A stretch of DNA of 13,712 bases, taken from assembly GCA_900552845.1 (NCBI GenBank), contig USBC01000035.1:1-13712 (forward strand), in the 5' to 3' direction. The stretch is from an uncultured Oscillospiraceae bacterium (GTDB taxonomy: Bacteria > Bacillota > Clostridia > Oscillospirales > Ruminococcaceae). The notes below the pieces were generated by a model. The model searched no databases and was not told the DNA's origin. It saw nothing but the letters and a program-made list of their open reading frames with translations. Position 1 is the first letter of the stretch. Every line of letters starts with the position of its first letter. This document shows positions 1-6,636 of this stretch, piece by piece. Position numbers and translations under genes: made by a program.

Positions 1-1
1 G

Positions 2-748
2 GAGGGTGCCAAGGTGCTTGCCTGCGTCGAGCTTTGCCCCTATTCCAACGGGCTCAACCGCAATATTGTCCAGTGCCTCAACGATTATGATATTCCGCTC
101 TACCTCAGCCACACCATTACCGATATCATCGGAAAAGAACGGGTCGAGCAGGTTGTCATCAGCCGTGTTGACGAAAGCCGCCGTCCCATTCCGGGCACCG
201 AGCAGGTCTTCGACTGTGATACCGTCCTGCTCTCGGTCGGCCTTATTCCGGAAAATGAATTGACCCGCGCAGCAGGGATCACCATGGACCGCCGCACCAA
301 CGGCGCCGTCGTTTACGAGAACATGGAGACCATGGCTCCCGGCATCTTTGCCTGCGGCAATGTCGTCCATGTCCATGATCTGGTGGATTTCGTTTCTGCC
401 GAAAGCGAAAAGGCGGGTGCTGCCGCCGCGCGCTACGCTTTGGGCGAGGAGATCTCCGGACGCTGCATTGAGCTGAAAAACGGAACTGCCGTCAATTACA
501 CCGTCCCGCAGCATATCCGCACAGAGGGTGTCGAAAAGCTCTGTGAAGTGTTCTTCCGCGTTAATAATGTTTATCGTGACCGCGTCATCACCGTGACCGA
601 TGAAGCCGGTGCCCTGCTTTGCCGCTTCCCGCGGGAGCACATGGCGCCCGGCGAAATGGAAAAGATCGCGCTGCCCCGTGCCATCTTGGAAAAGGCAGTC
701 GGTGCCATCACTGTCTCGGTCATCGCAAAGGAGGAGGTCGTCCAATGA
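2..748 (+). CDS. NAD(P)/FAD-dependent oxidoreductase, C-terminal part (5' truncated)
   Basis: The reading frame is already open at the window edge, so only the last 248 codons are visible. The segment has the second half of a two-dinucleotide-binding flavoprotein: a CDTVLLSVGLIPEN strand-turn typical of the end of the NAD(P) domain, then PGIFACGNVVHVHDLVDFV, the FAD-contacting motif where an aspartate normally binds the flavin ribityl chain. About 90 residues follow as a C-terminal extension. The stop overlaps the start of the next gene (ATGA), and that gene encodes DUF1667. In Firmicutes this pair usually follows a glycerol-3-phosphate dehydrogenase/oxidase gene, and the pair is thought to pass electrons from glycerol-3-phosphate oxidation. 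The glycerol link is inference from known gene order, because the upstream genes are outside the window. It could instead be a related amino-acid or opine dehydrogenase subunit. Confidence 0.85.
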   Translation, partial: EGAKVLACVELCPYSNGLNRNIVQCLNDYDIPLYLSHTITDIIGKERVEQVVISRVDESRRPIPGTEQVFDCDTVLLSVGLIPENELTRAAGITMDRRTNGAVVYENMETMAPGIFACGNVVHVHDLVDFVSAESEKAGAAAARYALGEEISGRCIELKNGTAVNYTVPQHIRTEGVEKLCEVFFRVNNVYRDRVITVTDEAGALLCRFPREHMAPGEMEKIALPRAILEKAVGAITVSVIAKEEVVQ

Positions 749-1095
749 AACAGCAGCTTATCTGCATCGTCTGTCCCAAGGGCTGCCATCTCACCGCCGA
801 GCAGACGGCTGAGGGCTGGCAGATTTCCGGCTTCGGCTGCCCGCGCGGGCAGCAGTACGGCATTGCGGAGATGACCAACCCCACCCGGGTCGTTACCTCC
901 ACCGTCCGCATCACCGGCGGCATTCACCCCCGCCTGCCGGTCAAAACCGACGGTGCCCTGCCCCGCCCGCTGGTGCGGGAGGCCGTCCGTTTGCTGGATA
1001 CCGTTGAAGTTTCCGCCCCCGTTCGCTGCGGTCAGGTCATTCTGGAAAATATCGGCGGCACCGGCATCAATTTTGTTGCCAGTCGGGATATGTAA
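745..1095 (+). CDS. DUF1667 domain protein (putative metal/Fe-S partner of the oxidoreductase)
   Basis: This 116-residue protein starts at ATG 745, which overlaps the previous stop (ATGA) and has an AAGGAGGAGG ribosome binding site inside the upstream gene. The N-terminus carries cysteines C7, C10 and C14 (CIVCPKGCHL) and C32 (GFGCPRG), a pattern suited to binding an Fe-S cluster or zinc. The C-terminus ends in VASRDM, as is usual for this family. DUF1667 proteins are found next to FAD oxidoreductases of glycerol-3-phosphate operons and probably act as an electron-transfer partner, but no reaction is established. The four-base overlap implies translational coupling and equal amounts of the two proteins. 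A terminator follows at once, so this is the last gene of the operon. Confidence 0.88.
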   Translation: MKQQLICIVCPKGCHLTAEQTAEGWQISGFGCPRGQQYGIAEMTNPTRVVTSTVRITGGIHPRLPVKTDGALPRPLVREAVRLLDTVEVSAPVRCGQVILENIGGTGINFVASRDM

Positions 1096-1104
1096 TTTTT
1101 CCAC

Positions 1105-1135
1105 AAACGGAGAGAAACCAATTCTCTCCGTTTTT
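1105..1135 (+). terminator. Rho-independent terminator of the oxidoreductase/DUF1667 operon
   Basis: A perfect 12-bp stem (1105-1116 with 1122-1133) has a 5-nt loop ACCAA. The outermost three A-T pairs merge into the T run at 1131-1135. It begins 9 nt after the DUF1667 stop codon. Confidence 0.93.
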
Positions 1136-1261
1136 GTTATAAAAATGTCAGCCAAACTAAGATTTCGTTAATTTATATAAATTAGAAGCCTTCTTTTTGT
1201 TATGCCGATGGCTTATTACAGTTTTGATATGAATTTTACCATAAATTAAATAGATTAGGTA

Positions 1262-1291
1262 TTGCACTTGAGGTCGAAAATGTACTATAAT
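1262..1291 (+). promoter_or_regulatory. Sigma-A promoter of the oxaloacetate decarboxylase operon
   Basis: The -35 element is TTGCAC at 1262-1267 and the -10 element is a perfect TATAAT at 1286-1291, with 18 bp between them. Transcription should start near 1298. That leaves a leader of about 90 nt before oadA, in which AATGGG (1308-1313) can pair with CCCATT (1329-1334). Confidence 0.8.
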
Positions 1292-1296
1292 ACCAA

Positions 1297-1310
1297 AGTA
1301 AACGTTTAAT
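1297..1310. promoter_or_regulatory. cre-like palindromic operator at the transcription start
   Basis: TAAACGTTTA (1299-1308) is a perfect 10-bp palindrome at the predicted start site. Together with its flanks it matches the LacI/CcpA-type cre consensus TGWAANCGNTNWCA at 11 of 14 positions, including the central CG. A repressor bound here would block initiation. This fits carbon-catabolite control of an organic-acid decarboxylase, but the regulator is inferred. Confidence 0.5.
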
Positions 1311-1387
1311 GGGTTATAAGGCATTATTCCCATTATCCGACTATCGCACAATTCCCTTGGAAACCAAAAACCACAGGAGGGATCGCC

Positions 1388-2776
1388 ATGAACAAAAGTG
1401 TAAAGTTTACCGAAACGGTACTGCGTGACGCCAACCAGTCGCTCATCGCCACCCGTATGGCATTCGATGAATTCGAGCCGATTTTGAGCGAATTGGATAA
1501 TGCCGGGTACTATTCGCTGGAGTGCTGGGGCGGCGCTACCTTTGATAGCTGCCTGCGCTACCTGAACGAAGACCCGTGGGAGCGGCTGCGCAAGATCAAG
1601 AAAGCCTGCCCCAAGACCCCGCTGCAGATGCTGCTGCGCGGTCAGAACCTGCTGGGCTATAAGCATTACCCCGATGATGTGGTTCGTATGTTTGTCCGCA
1701 AGTCGGTCGAAAACGGCATTGACATTATCCGCATCTTCGATGCCCTCAACGATATCCGCAATATCGAGGTTGCCGTGGACGAGACCCTGAAGTGCGGTGC
1801 GCACGCCTCCGGCTGCATCTGCTATACCATCAGCCCCATTCACAATCTCGAAAGCTATGTCAAGCTCGCCAAGGAGATCGAGGCGCTGGGCGTTCAGTCC
1901 ATCTGCGTCAAGGATATGGCGGGCATCATGAGCCCCAAGGAGGCATTTGACCTGGTCACCGCCCTCAAGAAGGAGATCAAGGTCCCCATCGTTATCCACA
2001 CCCACAATACCACGGGTCTGGGTCCCATGACGCTGATGAAGGCTGTAGAAGCCGGCGCCGATGTCATTGATACCGCCATCTCCTGCTTCTCCGGCGGCAC
2101 CAGCCAGCCCCCCACGGAAACTCTCGTTTATGCCCTGCGTGAAATGGGCTACGAGATCTCCGTTAAAGAAGATGTCGCCAAGAAGATCAACGACTTCTTC
2201 AAGCCCGTTCGTGCCAAGTATCTCGCAAACGGCCTTTTGAACCCCGTTGTAATGGGTAACGCCACCGATGCACTCATCTATCAGGTGCCGGGCGGCATGC
2301 TCTCCAACCTGGTTGCACAGCTCACCGCGCAAAAGGCGCTGGATAAGCTGGACGCCGTTCTGCTGGAGGTACCGAAGGTACGCAAGGATCTCGGTTATCC
2401 TCCGCTCGTTACGCCCATGAGCCAGATGGTCGGTGTTCAGGCCACGGTAAATGTGCTGACCGGCGGACGCTATAAGAATGTTTCCAAGGAAATCAAAGCC
2501 TACGTTAAAGGCGAGTATGGCCGCGCTCCGGGCAAAATCGACCCCGAAGTGCAGAAGCTGGTGCTGGGCAACGAAAAACCCATTACCCAGCGCTATGCCG
2601 ACCTGCTGGAGCCCGGCTTTGAGAAAGCCAAGCAGGAGCTGGGCGATCGCGCCCACAGCGACGAGGACGTTCTCTCCTACATTGCATTCCCTGCGCAGGC
2701 GGAGGCTTTCTTTGAGAAGCGTGACCGCAAAGAGGACGATAACGAAATTCACTTTTCTATCCGTGAGGTAAAATAA
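1388..2776 (+). CDS. oadA: Oxaloacetate decarboxylase alpha subunit, carboxyltransferase part (no biotin domain)
   Basis: This 462-residue cytoplasmic protein transfers the carboxyl group of oxaloacetate to protein-bound biotin and releases pyruvate. The TIM-barrel HMGL-like domain spans roughly residues 3-300. Catalytic positions match characterised OadA with a constant offset of three: D14 (ETVLRDANQS), K175 (CVKDMAG, the lysine that is carboxylated) and H204/H206 (VIHTHNTTG, metal ligands). A PYC/OADA conserved domain follows to about residue 460. Many OadA proteins continue into a biotinyl domain with EAMKMEN. This one stops before it, and the carrier is encoded two genes downstream. AGGAGGG lies 6 nt before the ATG. 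It also resembles the 5S subunit of transcarboxylase and pyruvate carboxylase subunit B, but the oadG, biotin carrier and oadB neighbours favour the decarboxylase pump. Confidence 0.95.
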   Translation: MNKSVKFTETVLRDANQSLIATRMAFDEFEPILSELDNAGYYSLECWGGATFDSCLRYLNEDPWERLRKIKKACPKTPLQMLLRGQNLLGYKHYPDDVVRMFVRKSVENGIDIIRIFDALNDIRNIEVAVDETLKCGAHASGCICYTISPIHNLESYVKLAKEIEALGVQSICVKDMAGIMSPKEAFDLVTALKKEIKVPIVIHTHNTTGLGPMTLMKAVEAGADVIDTAISCFSGGTSQPPTETLVYALREMGYEISVKEDVAKKINDFFKPVRAKYLANGLLNPVVMGNATDALIYQVPGGMLSNLVAQLTAQKALDKLDAVLLEVPKVRKDLGYPPLVTPMSQMVGVQATVNVLTGGRYKNVSKEIKAYVKGEYGRAPGKIDPEVQKLVLGNEKPITQRYADLLEPGFEKAKQELGDRAHSDEDVLSYIAFPAQAEAFFEKRDRKEDDNEIHFSIREVK

Positions 2777-2798
2777 AAGAAGAAGGAGGTAAAGACTG

Positions 2799-3326
2799 AT
2801 GTTAGTACAAATGCTGACTGATCGTGTTGCACAGGGCGGCAGCTATAACCTGACCTTTGGCGAATCCCTTACCATGTCCGGTATCGGTATTCTGGTTGTG
2901 TTTATGGAGTTGATCATTCTGGCTCTCATCGTTATGCTGATGGGTAAGATCATTCCCAAACTGACCGGAAAAAAAGGTAACGCGGCACCCGCTGCTAAAG
3001 CCGCTCCCGCTGCTGCGCCTGCTCCTAAGGCTGCTGCACCGGCGGCTGCCGTGCGTACTCTCGTTGCCGGCTACAATGTTCTGAAGCCCGTTCTGGCTCT
3101 GTGCGGCGTTGATGAGCCCACCGCTGCGATGGTTATGGCGATTACCGCCGATAAGCTGGGAACCCAGCCTTCCGAGCTGTCTTTCCGTGCGATCCGCGCC
3201 ATCGAACTGCCAAAGGATCTGGGTGGCTTGAAGCCCGAGGAGGCTGCCGAGCTGGTTTCCAAGTGCGCTGCCGAAAACGGCTTCACGCTGGATACCGTCA
3301 CCATCAAATCCATCAAAGCTTGCTGA
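2799..3326 (+). CDS. OadG-family (gamma/delta) membrane subunit of the decarboxylase
   Basis: This 175-residue protein has one clear membrane helix at about residues 28-50 (GIGILVVFMELIILALIVMLM). An Ala/Pro/Lys-rich linker covers about residues 60-84, and a soluble C-terminal domain of about 90 residues follows. In Na+-pump decarboxylases the OadG-like subunit ties the carboxyltransferase to the membrane pump and helps assembly. The Ala-Pro linker probably acts as a flexible arm. AGGAGGT is 8 nt before the ATG, and the gene begins 22 nt after oadA. OadG proteins diverge strongly, so the assignment rests on topology, linker and position rather than catalytic residues. The soluble C-terminal domain makes it longer than the minimal OadG of enterobacteria (about 80-90 residues). 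Confidence 0.85.
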   Translation: MLVQMLTDRVAQGGSYNLTFGESLTMSGIGILVVFMELIILALIVMLMGKIIPKLTGKKGNAAPAAKAAPAAAPAPKAAAPAAAVRTLVAGYNVLKPVLALCGVDEPTAAMVMAITADKLGTQPSELSFRAIRAIELPKDLGGLKPEEAAELVSKCAAENGFTLDTVTIKSIKAC

Positions 3327-3350
3327 TTATTTAGAGGAGGAAAAACCAAA

Positions 3351-3755
3351 ATGGCAAAGTATGTTGTTACTCTCAACGGAAAAAACTATGAGGTTGAAGT
3401 TGAGAAGAATACTGCTAAGATCACCAATACCACCGCGGCTGCCGCACCTGCTGCTCCCGCTCCCAAGGCTGCTCCTGCTCCCGCACCTGTAGCCGCTCCC
3501 GCCCCCGCTCCTGCTCCCGCTCCTGTAGCGGTTGCTCCCGCCGGCGGCTCCAATGTTATCGCCCCCATGCCCGGCACCGTACTTAATGTGGTAGCTCCTG
3601 TCGGCACCGCTGTTAAAGCCGGCGATGTCATTTTGATTCTGGAGGCTATGAAGATGGAAAACGATATCGTTGCTCCCTGCGATGGTACCGTTGCTTCCGT
3701 TGCTGCCAAGGGCACTTCTGTTAACACCGATGATGTTCTGGCTACTCTTTCTTGA
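3351..3755 (+). CDS. Biotin carrier protein of the Na+-translocating decarboxylase
   Basis: This 134-residue protein has three parts. A short N-terminal segment (1-25, KYVVTLNGKNYEVEVE) is typical of biotin carriers. A nearly pure Ala/Pro linker covers about residues 29-64. A biotinyl domain (about 67-134) carries EAMKMEN with the biotinylated lysine at K101. The carrier shuttles CO2 from OadA to the OadB pump. The linker gives the reach for moving between soluble and membrane sites. AGAGGAGG precedes the ATG by 10 nt, and the gene starts 24 nt after oadG. Free-standing carriers are the rule in glutaconyl-CoA and methylmalonyl-CoA decarboxylases, while oxaloacetate decarboxylases often fuse this domain to OadA. 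Confidence 0.95.
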   Translation: MAKYVVTLNGKNYEVEVEKNTAKITNTTAAAAPAAPAPKAAPAPAPVAAPAPAPAPAPVAVAPAGGSNVIAPMPGTVLNVVAPVGTAVKAGDVILILEAMKMENDIVAPCDGTVASVAAKGTSVNTDDVLATLS

Positions 3756-3774
3756 TAGAGGGAGGACAAACTAA

Positions 3775-5043
3775 ATGGACTTTTTTGGAATTATCGGCGA
3801 GACCTTTGCTCGCTCCGGCTTTGCTAATCTGAGCTGGCAGCAGGGTGTCATGCTGCTCATCTCCTTTGTGCTGCTGTACTGCGCCATCGTTAAGGGATTT
3901 GAGCCGCTGCTGCTGCTGCCCATCGCTTTCGGTATGATGCTTGCCAACCTGCCCGATACCGGCATCATGAAAGATGCCACCGAAGCTGCCACCCTTGCGG
4001 TGCAGAATGCTTCGGCAGCCCTTGCCGCCGATCCCACCAATCCGGAACTTGTCACCGCACTGGCAAAAGCCCAATCCGAGCTGGCAAGCGTTCATTGGTA
4101 TGATTCCGGCGTACTTAAGATCATTCACCGCGGCGTTAAGTCTTCCATCTTCCCCTGCCTCATCTTCATGGGCGTAGGCGCGATGACCGACTTCGGACCT
4201 CTGCTGGCGAACCCCGTTTCCCTGCTGCTCGGTGCTGCCGCCCAGCTGGGTATCTATGTTGCCTTTATCTTTGCCAATGCCATTACAGTCGGCGGCGAGC
4301 ACCTGTTCACCGCTGCTCAGGCTGCGGCTATCGGTATCATCGGCGGCGCCGATGGTCCTACCGCAATCTTTGTTACCAATAAGCTGGCTCCCGAGCTTCT
4401 TTCTGCCATCGCAGTAGCTGCCTACTCCTACATGGCACTGATCCCGCTGATCCAGCCCCCCATCATGAAGGCTCTGACCACCAAGAAAGAGCGCGTCATC
4501 AAGATGGGTCAGCTGCGCAAGGTCTCCAAGGCGGAGAAGGTCATCTTCCCCATCATCGTTTCCTGCGTAGTCATCATGCTTATCCCCGATACTGCCGCTT
4601 TGATCGGTATGCTGATGCTGGGTAACCTCTTCCGCGAGGCAGGCTGCGTCGAGCGCCTTTCCGACACTGCCCAAAACGCCCTGTGCAACATCGTTACCAT
4701 CATGCTGGGTACCACCGTTGGCGCTACCGCCGATGGACAGACCTTCCTTTCCCTGCAGACCATTGGTATTGTTATCATGGGTCTGGCTGCCTTCTGCTTC
4801 TCCACCGCCGGTGGTGTTCTGCTGGGCAAGCTTCTGTGCGTTATTACCGGCGGCAAGATCAATCCTTTGATCGGTTCTGCCGGCGTATCTGCCGTTCCTA
4901 TGGCTGCCCGTGTTTCTCAGGTCGAGGGTCGTAAGTATAACCCCACCAACTTCCTGCTGATGCACGCCATGGGCCCCAATGTAGCCGGTGTTATCGGTTC
5001 TGCTGTTGCTGCCGGTTTCCTGCTGCTGATGTTCAAGGCCTGA
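3775..5043 (+). CDS. oadB: Na+-translocating decarboxylase beta subunit (carboxybiotin-driven Na+ pump)
   Basis: This 422-residue polytopic membrane protein decarboxylates carboxybiotin and exports Na+. Residues known to matter in Klebsiella OadB all occur with a constant offset of ten: Y219 (AYSYM), D193 (GGADGPTAIF), N363, G367 and S372 (INPLIGSAGVSAVP) and R379. EPLLLLPIAFG near residue 45 and GVGAMTDFGPLLANP near 134-147 are also family signatures. An extracytoplasmic stretch rich in Ala at residues 64-108 corresponds to a similar variable insert in the enterobacterial protein. The gene lies 19 nt after the biotin carrier, with a GGGAGG site, and is the last gene of the operon. The beta subunit alone cannot distinguish oxaloacetate, methylmalonyl-CoA and glutaconyl-CoA systems; the OadA-type partner decides for oxaloacetate. 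Confidence 0.97.
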   Translation: MDFFGIIGETFARSGFANLSWQQGVMLLISFVLLYCAIVKGFEPLLLLPIAFGMMLANLPDTGIMKDATEAATLAVQNASAALAADPTNPELVTALAKAQSELASVHWYDSGVLKIIHRGVKSSIFPCLIFMGVGAMTDFGPLLANPVSLLLGAAAQLGIYVAFIFANAITVGGEHLFTAAQAAAIGIIGGADGPTAIFVTNKLAPELLSAIAVAAYSYMALIPLIQPPIMKALTTKKERVIKMGQLRKVSKAEKVIFPIIVSCVVIMLIPDTAALIGMLMLGNLFREAGCVERLSDTAQNALCNIVTIMLGTTVGATADGQTFLSLQTIGIVIMGLAAFCFSTAGGVLLGKLLCVITGGKINPLIGSAGVSAVPMAARVSQVEGRKYNPTNFLLMHAMGPNVAGVIGSAVAAGFLLLMFKA

Positions 5044-5064
5044 TTTTTGCAATAAGCACGCTTC

Positions 5065-5096
5065 AAAAGCCGTCCCTGCAAGGGGGCGGCTTTTCC
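5065..5096 (+). terminator. Terminator of the decarboxylase operon
   Basis: Bases 5065-5076 (AAAAGCCGTCCC) pair with 5083-5094 (GGGGCGGCTTTT) through 12 bp including one G-T, with a 6-nt loop. The 3' arm ends in TTTT. It begins 21 nt after the oadB stop. Confidence 0.88.
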
Positions 5097-5150
5097 TCTG
5101 CCCAAAGCCAGCCTTTCACTCAACCGGGCGGCACAGCTCCGCTATTGGTC

Positions 5151-5178
5151 GGGCTGCCCCGCTGCGCGGGGACAGCCC
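5151..5178. repeat. GC-rich hairpin between oadB and rubrerythrin
   Basis: GGGCTG plus CCCCGC pairs with GCGGGG plus CAGCCC across a TGC triloop, with one bulged A, giving 12 pairs. It lies in a GC-rich tract (about 5120-5215) between the convergent ends of oadB and rubrerythrin. It has no U tract, so it is not a standard terminator, although it could stop or stabilise rubrerythrin transcripts. Its design resembles the hairpins at 10604-10620 and 13561-13609. Confidence 0.6.
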
Positions 5179-5215
5179 TCCCCCGCTGCGCTGCGCCGCC
5201 CTGCCCGCCTGCCCG

Positions 5216-5770
5216 TCAGTAGTTCTCCGCCCGCCGTTGAAAATAGCTTTGCGGGTGACTGCAAACAGGACATACCTGCGGGGCAGTCGTACCCACGGCA
5301 ATATGCCCGCAGTTCCGGCAGATCCAAACTGTCGTTTCCTCCTCGCTTCGGAACACCTTTCCCTCCCGCACGGCGCGCTCCAGCGTCAGGAACCGCTGCT
5401 CATGGCTCTGCTCAATCGCCGCCACCCCGCTAAACAGCCGCGCAATATTCGCAAAGCCCTCCTCCTCAGCAGTCTTGGCAAAATCCGCATACATCTCCGT
5501 CCACTCAAAATGCTCTCCCTCAGCAGCATTTTTCAGGTTCTCCGCCGTGGCGCCTATCCCGTCGTTCAGCAGCTTAAACCATATCTTTGCGTGCTGCTCC
5601 TCATTTATCGCCGTAATGCGAAAAATCTCCGCAATCTGATTGTATCCCTCCTCCTCTGCTTTGTTGGCATAGTAGCTGTACTTGTTCCGCGCCTGCGATT
5701 CCCCCGCAAATGCCGTCCGCAGGTTTTCCTCGGTGCGGGTACCCCGCAGCTTCTCCATCATGTTTTCCAT
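5216..5770 (-). CDS. rbr: Rubrerythrin (ferritin-like diiron plus rubredoxin domains)
   Basis: This 184-residue cytoplasmic protein reduces hydrogen peroxide in anaerobes. The ferritin-like four-helix domain (about 1-140) shows the diiron ligands: E24 in FAGES, E57 and H60 in the first ExxH (NEEQH), E92 in WTEMY, and E120 and H123 in the second ExxH (EQSH). A rubredoxin domain (about 147-184) has C151/C154 and C167/C170 to hold one iron for electron entry. The ATG at 5770 was chosen because AGGAGGT lies 6 nt upstream. The same frame stays open to 5911, but that extension encodes GC-repeat sequence and would be spurious. It follows lexA on the same strand at 177 nt. The ribosome binding site is embedded in a predicted hairpin. 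Confidence 0.95.
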   Translation of the reverse strand: MENMMEKLRGTRTEENLRTAFAGESQARNKYSYYANKAEEEGYNQIAEIFRITAINEEQHAKIWFKLLNDGIGATAENLKNAAEGEHFEWTEMYADFAKTAEEEGFANIARLFSGVAAIEQSHEQRFLTLERAVREGKVFRSEEETTVWICRNCGHIAVGTTAPQVCPVCSHPQSYFQRRAENY

Positions 5771-5775
5771 AAAAA

Positions 5776-5820
5776 GACCTCCTGCCGTAAGTAAGATACT
5801 TTCATCTTTGGCAGAAGGTC
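5776..5820 (-). promoter_or_regulatory. Leader hairpin enclosing the rubrerythrin ribosome binding site
   Basis: Read on the minus strand, GACCTTCTGCC (5820-5810) pairs with GGCAGGAGGTC (5786-5776) over 11 bp including one G-U. The AGGAGGT ribosome binding site is therefore wholly in the 3' arm. The 23-nt loop holds an inner 5-bp stem, AAGAT (5808-5804) with ATCTT (5797-5793). TTTTT follows directly and runs into the ATG, so the structure could block translation or act as an attenuator. A weak promoter may lie just upstream (TTGTGC 5851-5846, 17 bp, TAAAAG 5828-5823), but it would start transcription inside the 5' arm. Read-through from lexA would give the complete hairpin. Confidence 0.55.
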
Positions 5821-5860
5821 CTCTTTTATTCACTTTCCGGAATTTGCACAACGCCCTGTC

Positions 5861-5928
5861 GGACGGCACATCTTCGCTCCCCTCGGGGCTCCCTCCGGTC
5901 GCCCCTCGCATGCTCCGCTGCGCCGTCC
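5861..5928. repeat. 68-nt palindromic GC-rich element between lexA and rubrerythrin
   Basis: The ends are 10-nt inverted arms: GGACGGCACA at 5861-5870 and TGCGCCGTCC at 5919-5928, which pair fully in minus-strand RNA with one G-U. The interior contains a second pairing (GGGGC with GCCCC) and phrases of the type GGGGAGCGAAG. It has the look of a short, mobile-origin palindromic intergenic repeat. It begins 19 nt beyond the lexA stop codon and could fold at the end of the lexA message. Confidence 0.55.
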
Positions 5929-5947
5929 TCTTTGGCTTCCTGCCGGC

Positions 5948-6529
5948 TTAGTATTCCCGCAGCAGCGCAACCACCTTACCCAAAATCAGCACTGAATCCA
6001 CAATGATCGGCTCCATGGTGCTGTTCTCCGGCTGCAGACGGTAATGCCCGTTCTCCTTGTAGAAGCGCTTGACCGTCGCCTCGTCCTCCACCAGCGCTAC
6101 TACAATCTCACCGTTGCGTGCGGCAGGTGTGCGGTGAACGATGATAATATCCCCGCTCAGAATACCCGCCTCGATCATGGAATCGCCGCGGACGCGCAGT
6201 GCAAACAGCTCATTGGCAGGGTATCTCCCGCCCTGATAGGGCACATATCCCTCTATGTCCTCCACCGCCAGAATGGGCTGACCGGCAGTAACCACGCCCA
6301 GCAGCGGCACACGGGCGCTCTGCTGCTGCGGCAGAGAAATGGCGCGGTTCATCTTGTCGCCTTTCTCAATATAACCGGCGGTTGCCAGCTCGGTCAGGTA
6401 TTTATGAACGGTAGAGGTGGATTTGATCTGCAGGGCAGCGCCGATCTCCCGCACCGTTGGCGGGATACTGCTCTCTCTTTGTGTCAGATATTCCAGCACT
6501 TGTCGTGCCTTCTGGCTGATTTCCGGCAT
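5948..6529 (-). CDS. lexA: LexA SOS repressor (self-cleaving)
   Basis: This 193-residue protein has an N-terminal winged helix-turn-helix (about 1-68, with PPTVREIGAALQIKSTSTVHKYL as the recognition region). Its C-terminal S24 peptidase domain carries every key element: the scissile Ala82-Gly83 bond in VTAGQP, nucleophile S117 in RGDSMIEAG, and general base K154 in ATVKRFY. RecA filaments trigger self-cleavage after DNA damage, which releases SOS genes. The ATG at 6529 follows GGGGGAG at a normal distance. An ATG further upstream in frame (6613) lies before the promoter -10 element and is not used. The promoter contains two LexA-like boxes, so the gene should be autoregulated. Confidence 0.97.
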   Translation of the reverse strand: MPEISQKARQVLEYLTQRESSIPPTVREIGAALQIKSTSTVHKYLTELATAGYIEKGDKMNRAISLPQQQSARVPLLGVVTAGQPILAVEDIEGYVPYQGGRYPANELFALRVRGDSMIEAGILSGDIIIVHRTPAARNGEIVVALVEDEATVKRFYKENGHYRLQPENSTMEPIIVDSVLILGKVVALLREY

Positions 6530-6560
6530 GACTTTCTCCCCCTTTTTCAGTTCTGTCACC

Positions 6561-6589
6561 AGTATAGCACATATGTTCTTAAATTGCAA
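6561..6589 (-). promoter_or_regulatory. lexA promoter
   Basis: On the minus strand, -35 TTGCAA (6589-6584) and -10 TATACT (6566-6561) are separated by 17 bp. Transcription should start near 6554, giving a leader of about 25 nt. Confidence 0.8.
6567..6578. promoter_or_regulatory. SOS box 1 (LexA operator)
   Basis: Minus-strand GAACATATGTGC matches the Gram-positive SOS core GAACNNNNGTTC except for one base in the right half (GTGC for GTTC). It fills the spacer and abuts the -10 element, the classic place for LexA autorepression. Confidence 0.8.
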
Positions 6590-6599
6590 ACATTTGTTT
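6588..6599. promoter_or_regulatory. SOS-like box 2 (second LexA operator)
   Basis: AAACATTTGTTT has the same AACNNNNGTT core and dyad symmetry. Its centre is 21 bp from that of box 1, about two helical turns, so both dimers would lie on one face of the DNA. It overlaps the upstream edge of the -35 element. Confidence 0.6.
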
Positions 6600-6636
6600 T
6601 GCATTTCTGTCATTTTCTTTCCAGCCCGTTATCCGT

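Noticed and set aside
1157..2752. Open frame of 531 codons on the minus strand opposite oadA
   Set aside because: It is the mirror of a codon-biased real gene with all catalytic motifs on the + strand; it has no ribosome site or recognisable domain.
3430..3550. Ala/Pro-coding tract of the biotin carrier as a DNA tandem repeat
   Set aside because: The periodic GCTCCC-type codons reflect a flexible protein linker common to biotin carriers.
3838..4100. Ala-rich insert in OadB as a possible new domain
   Set aside because: The enterobacterial OadB has a similar variable insert at the same place, so it is normal family variation.
3742..5052. Open frame of 436 codons opposite oadB
   Set aside because: Its composition is rich in Gly, Gln, Asp and His, as expected from antisense of a membrane protein; oadB is unambiguous.
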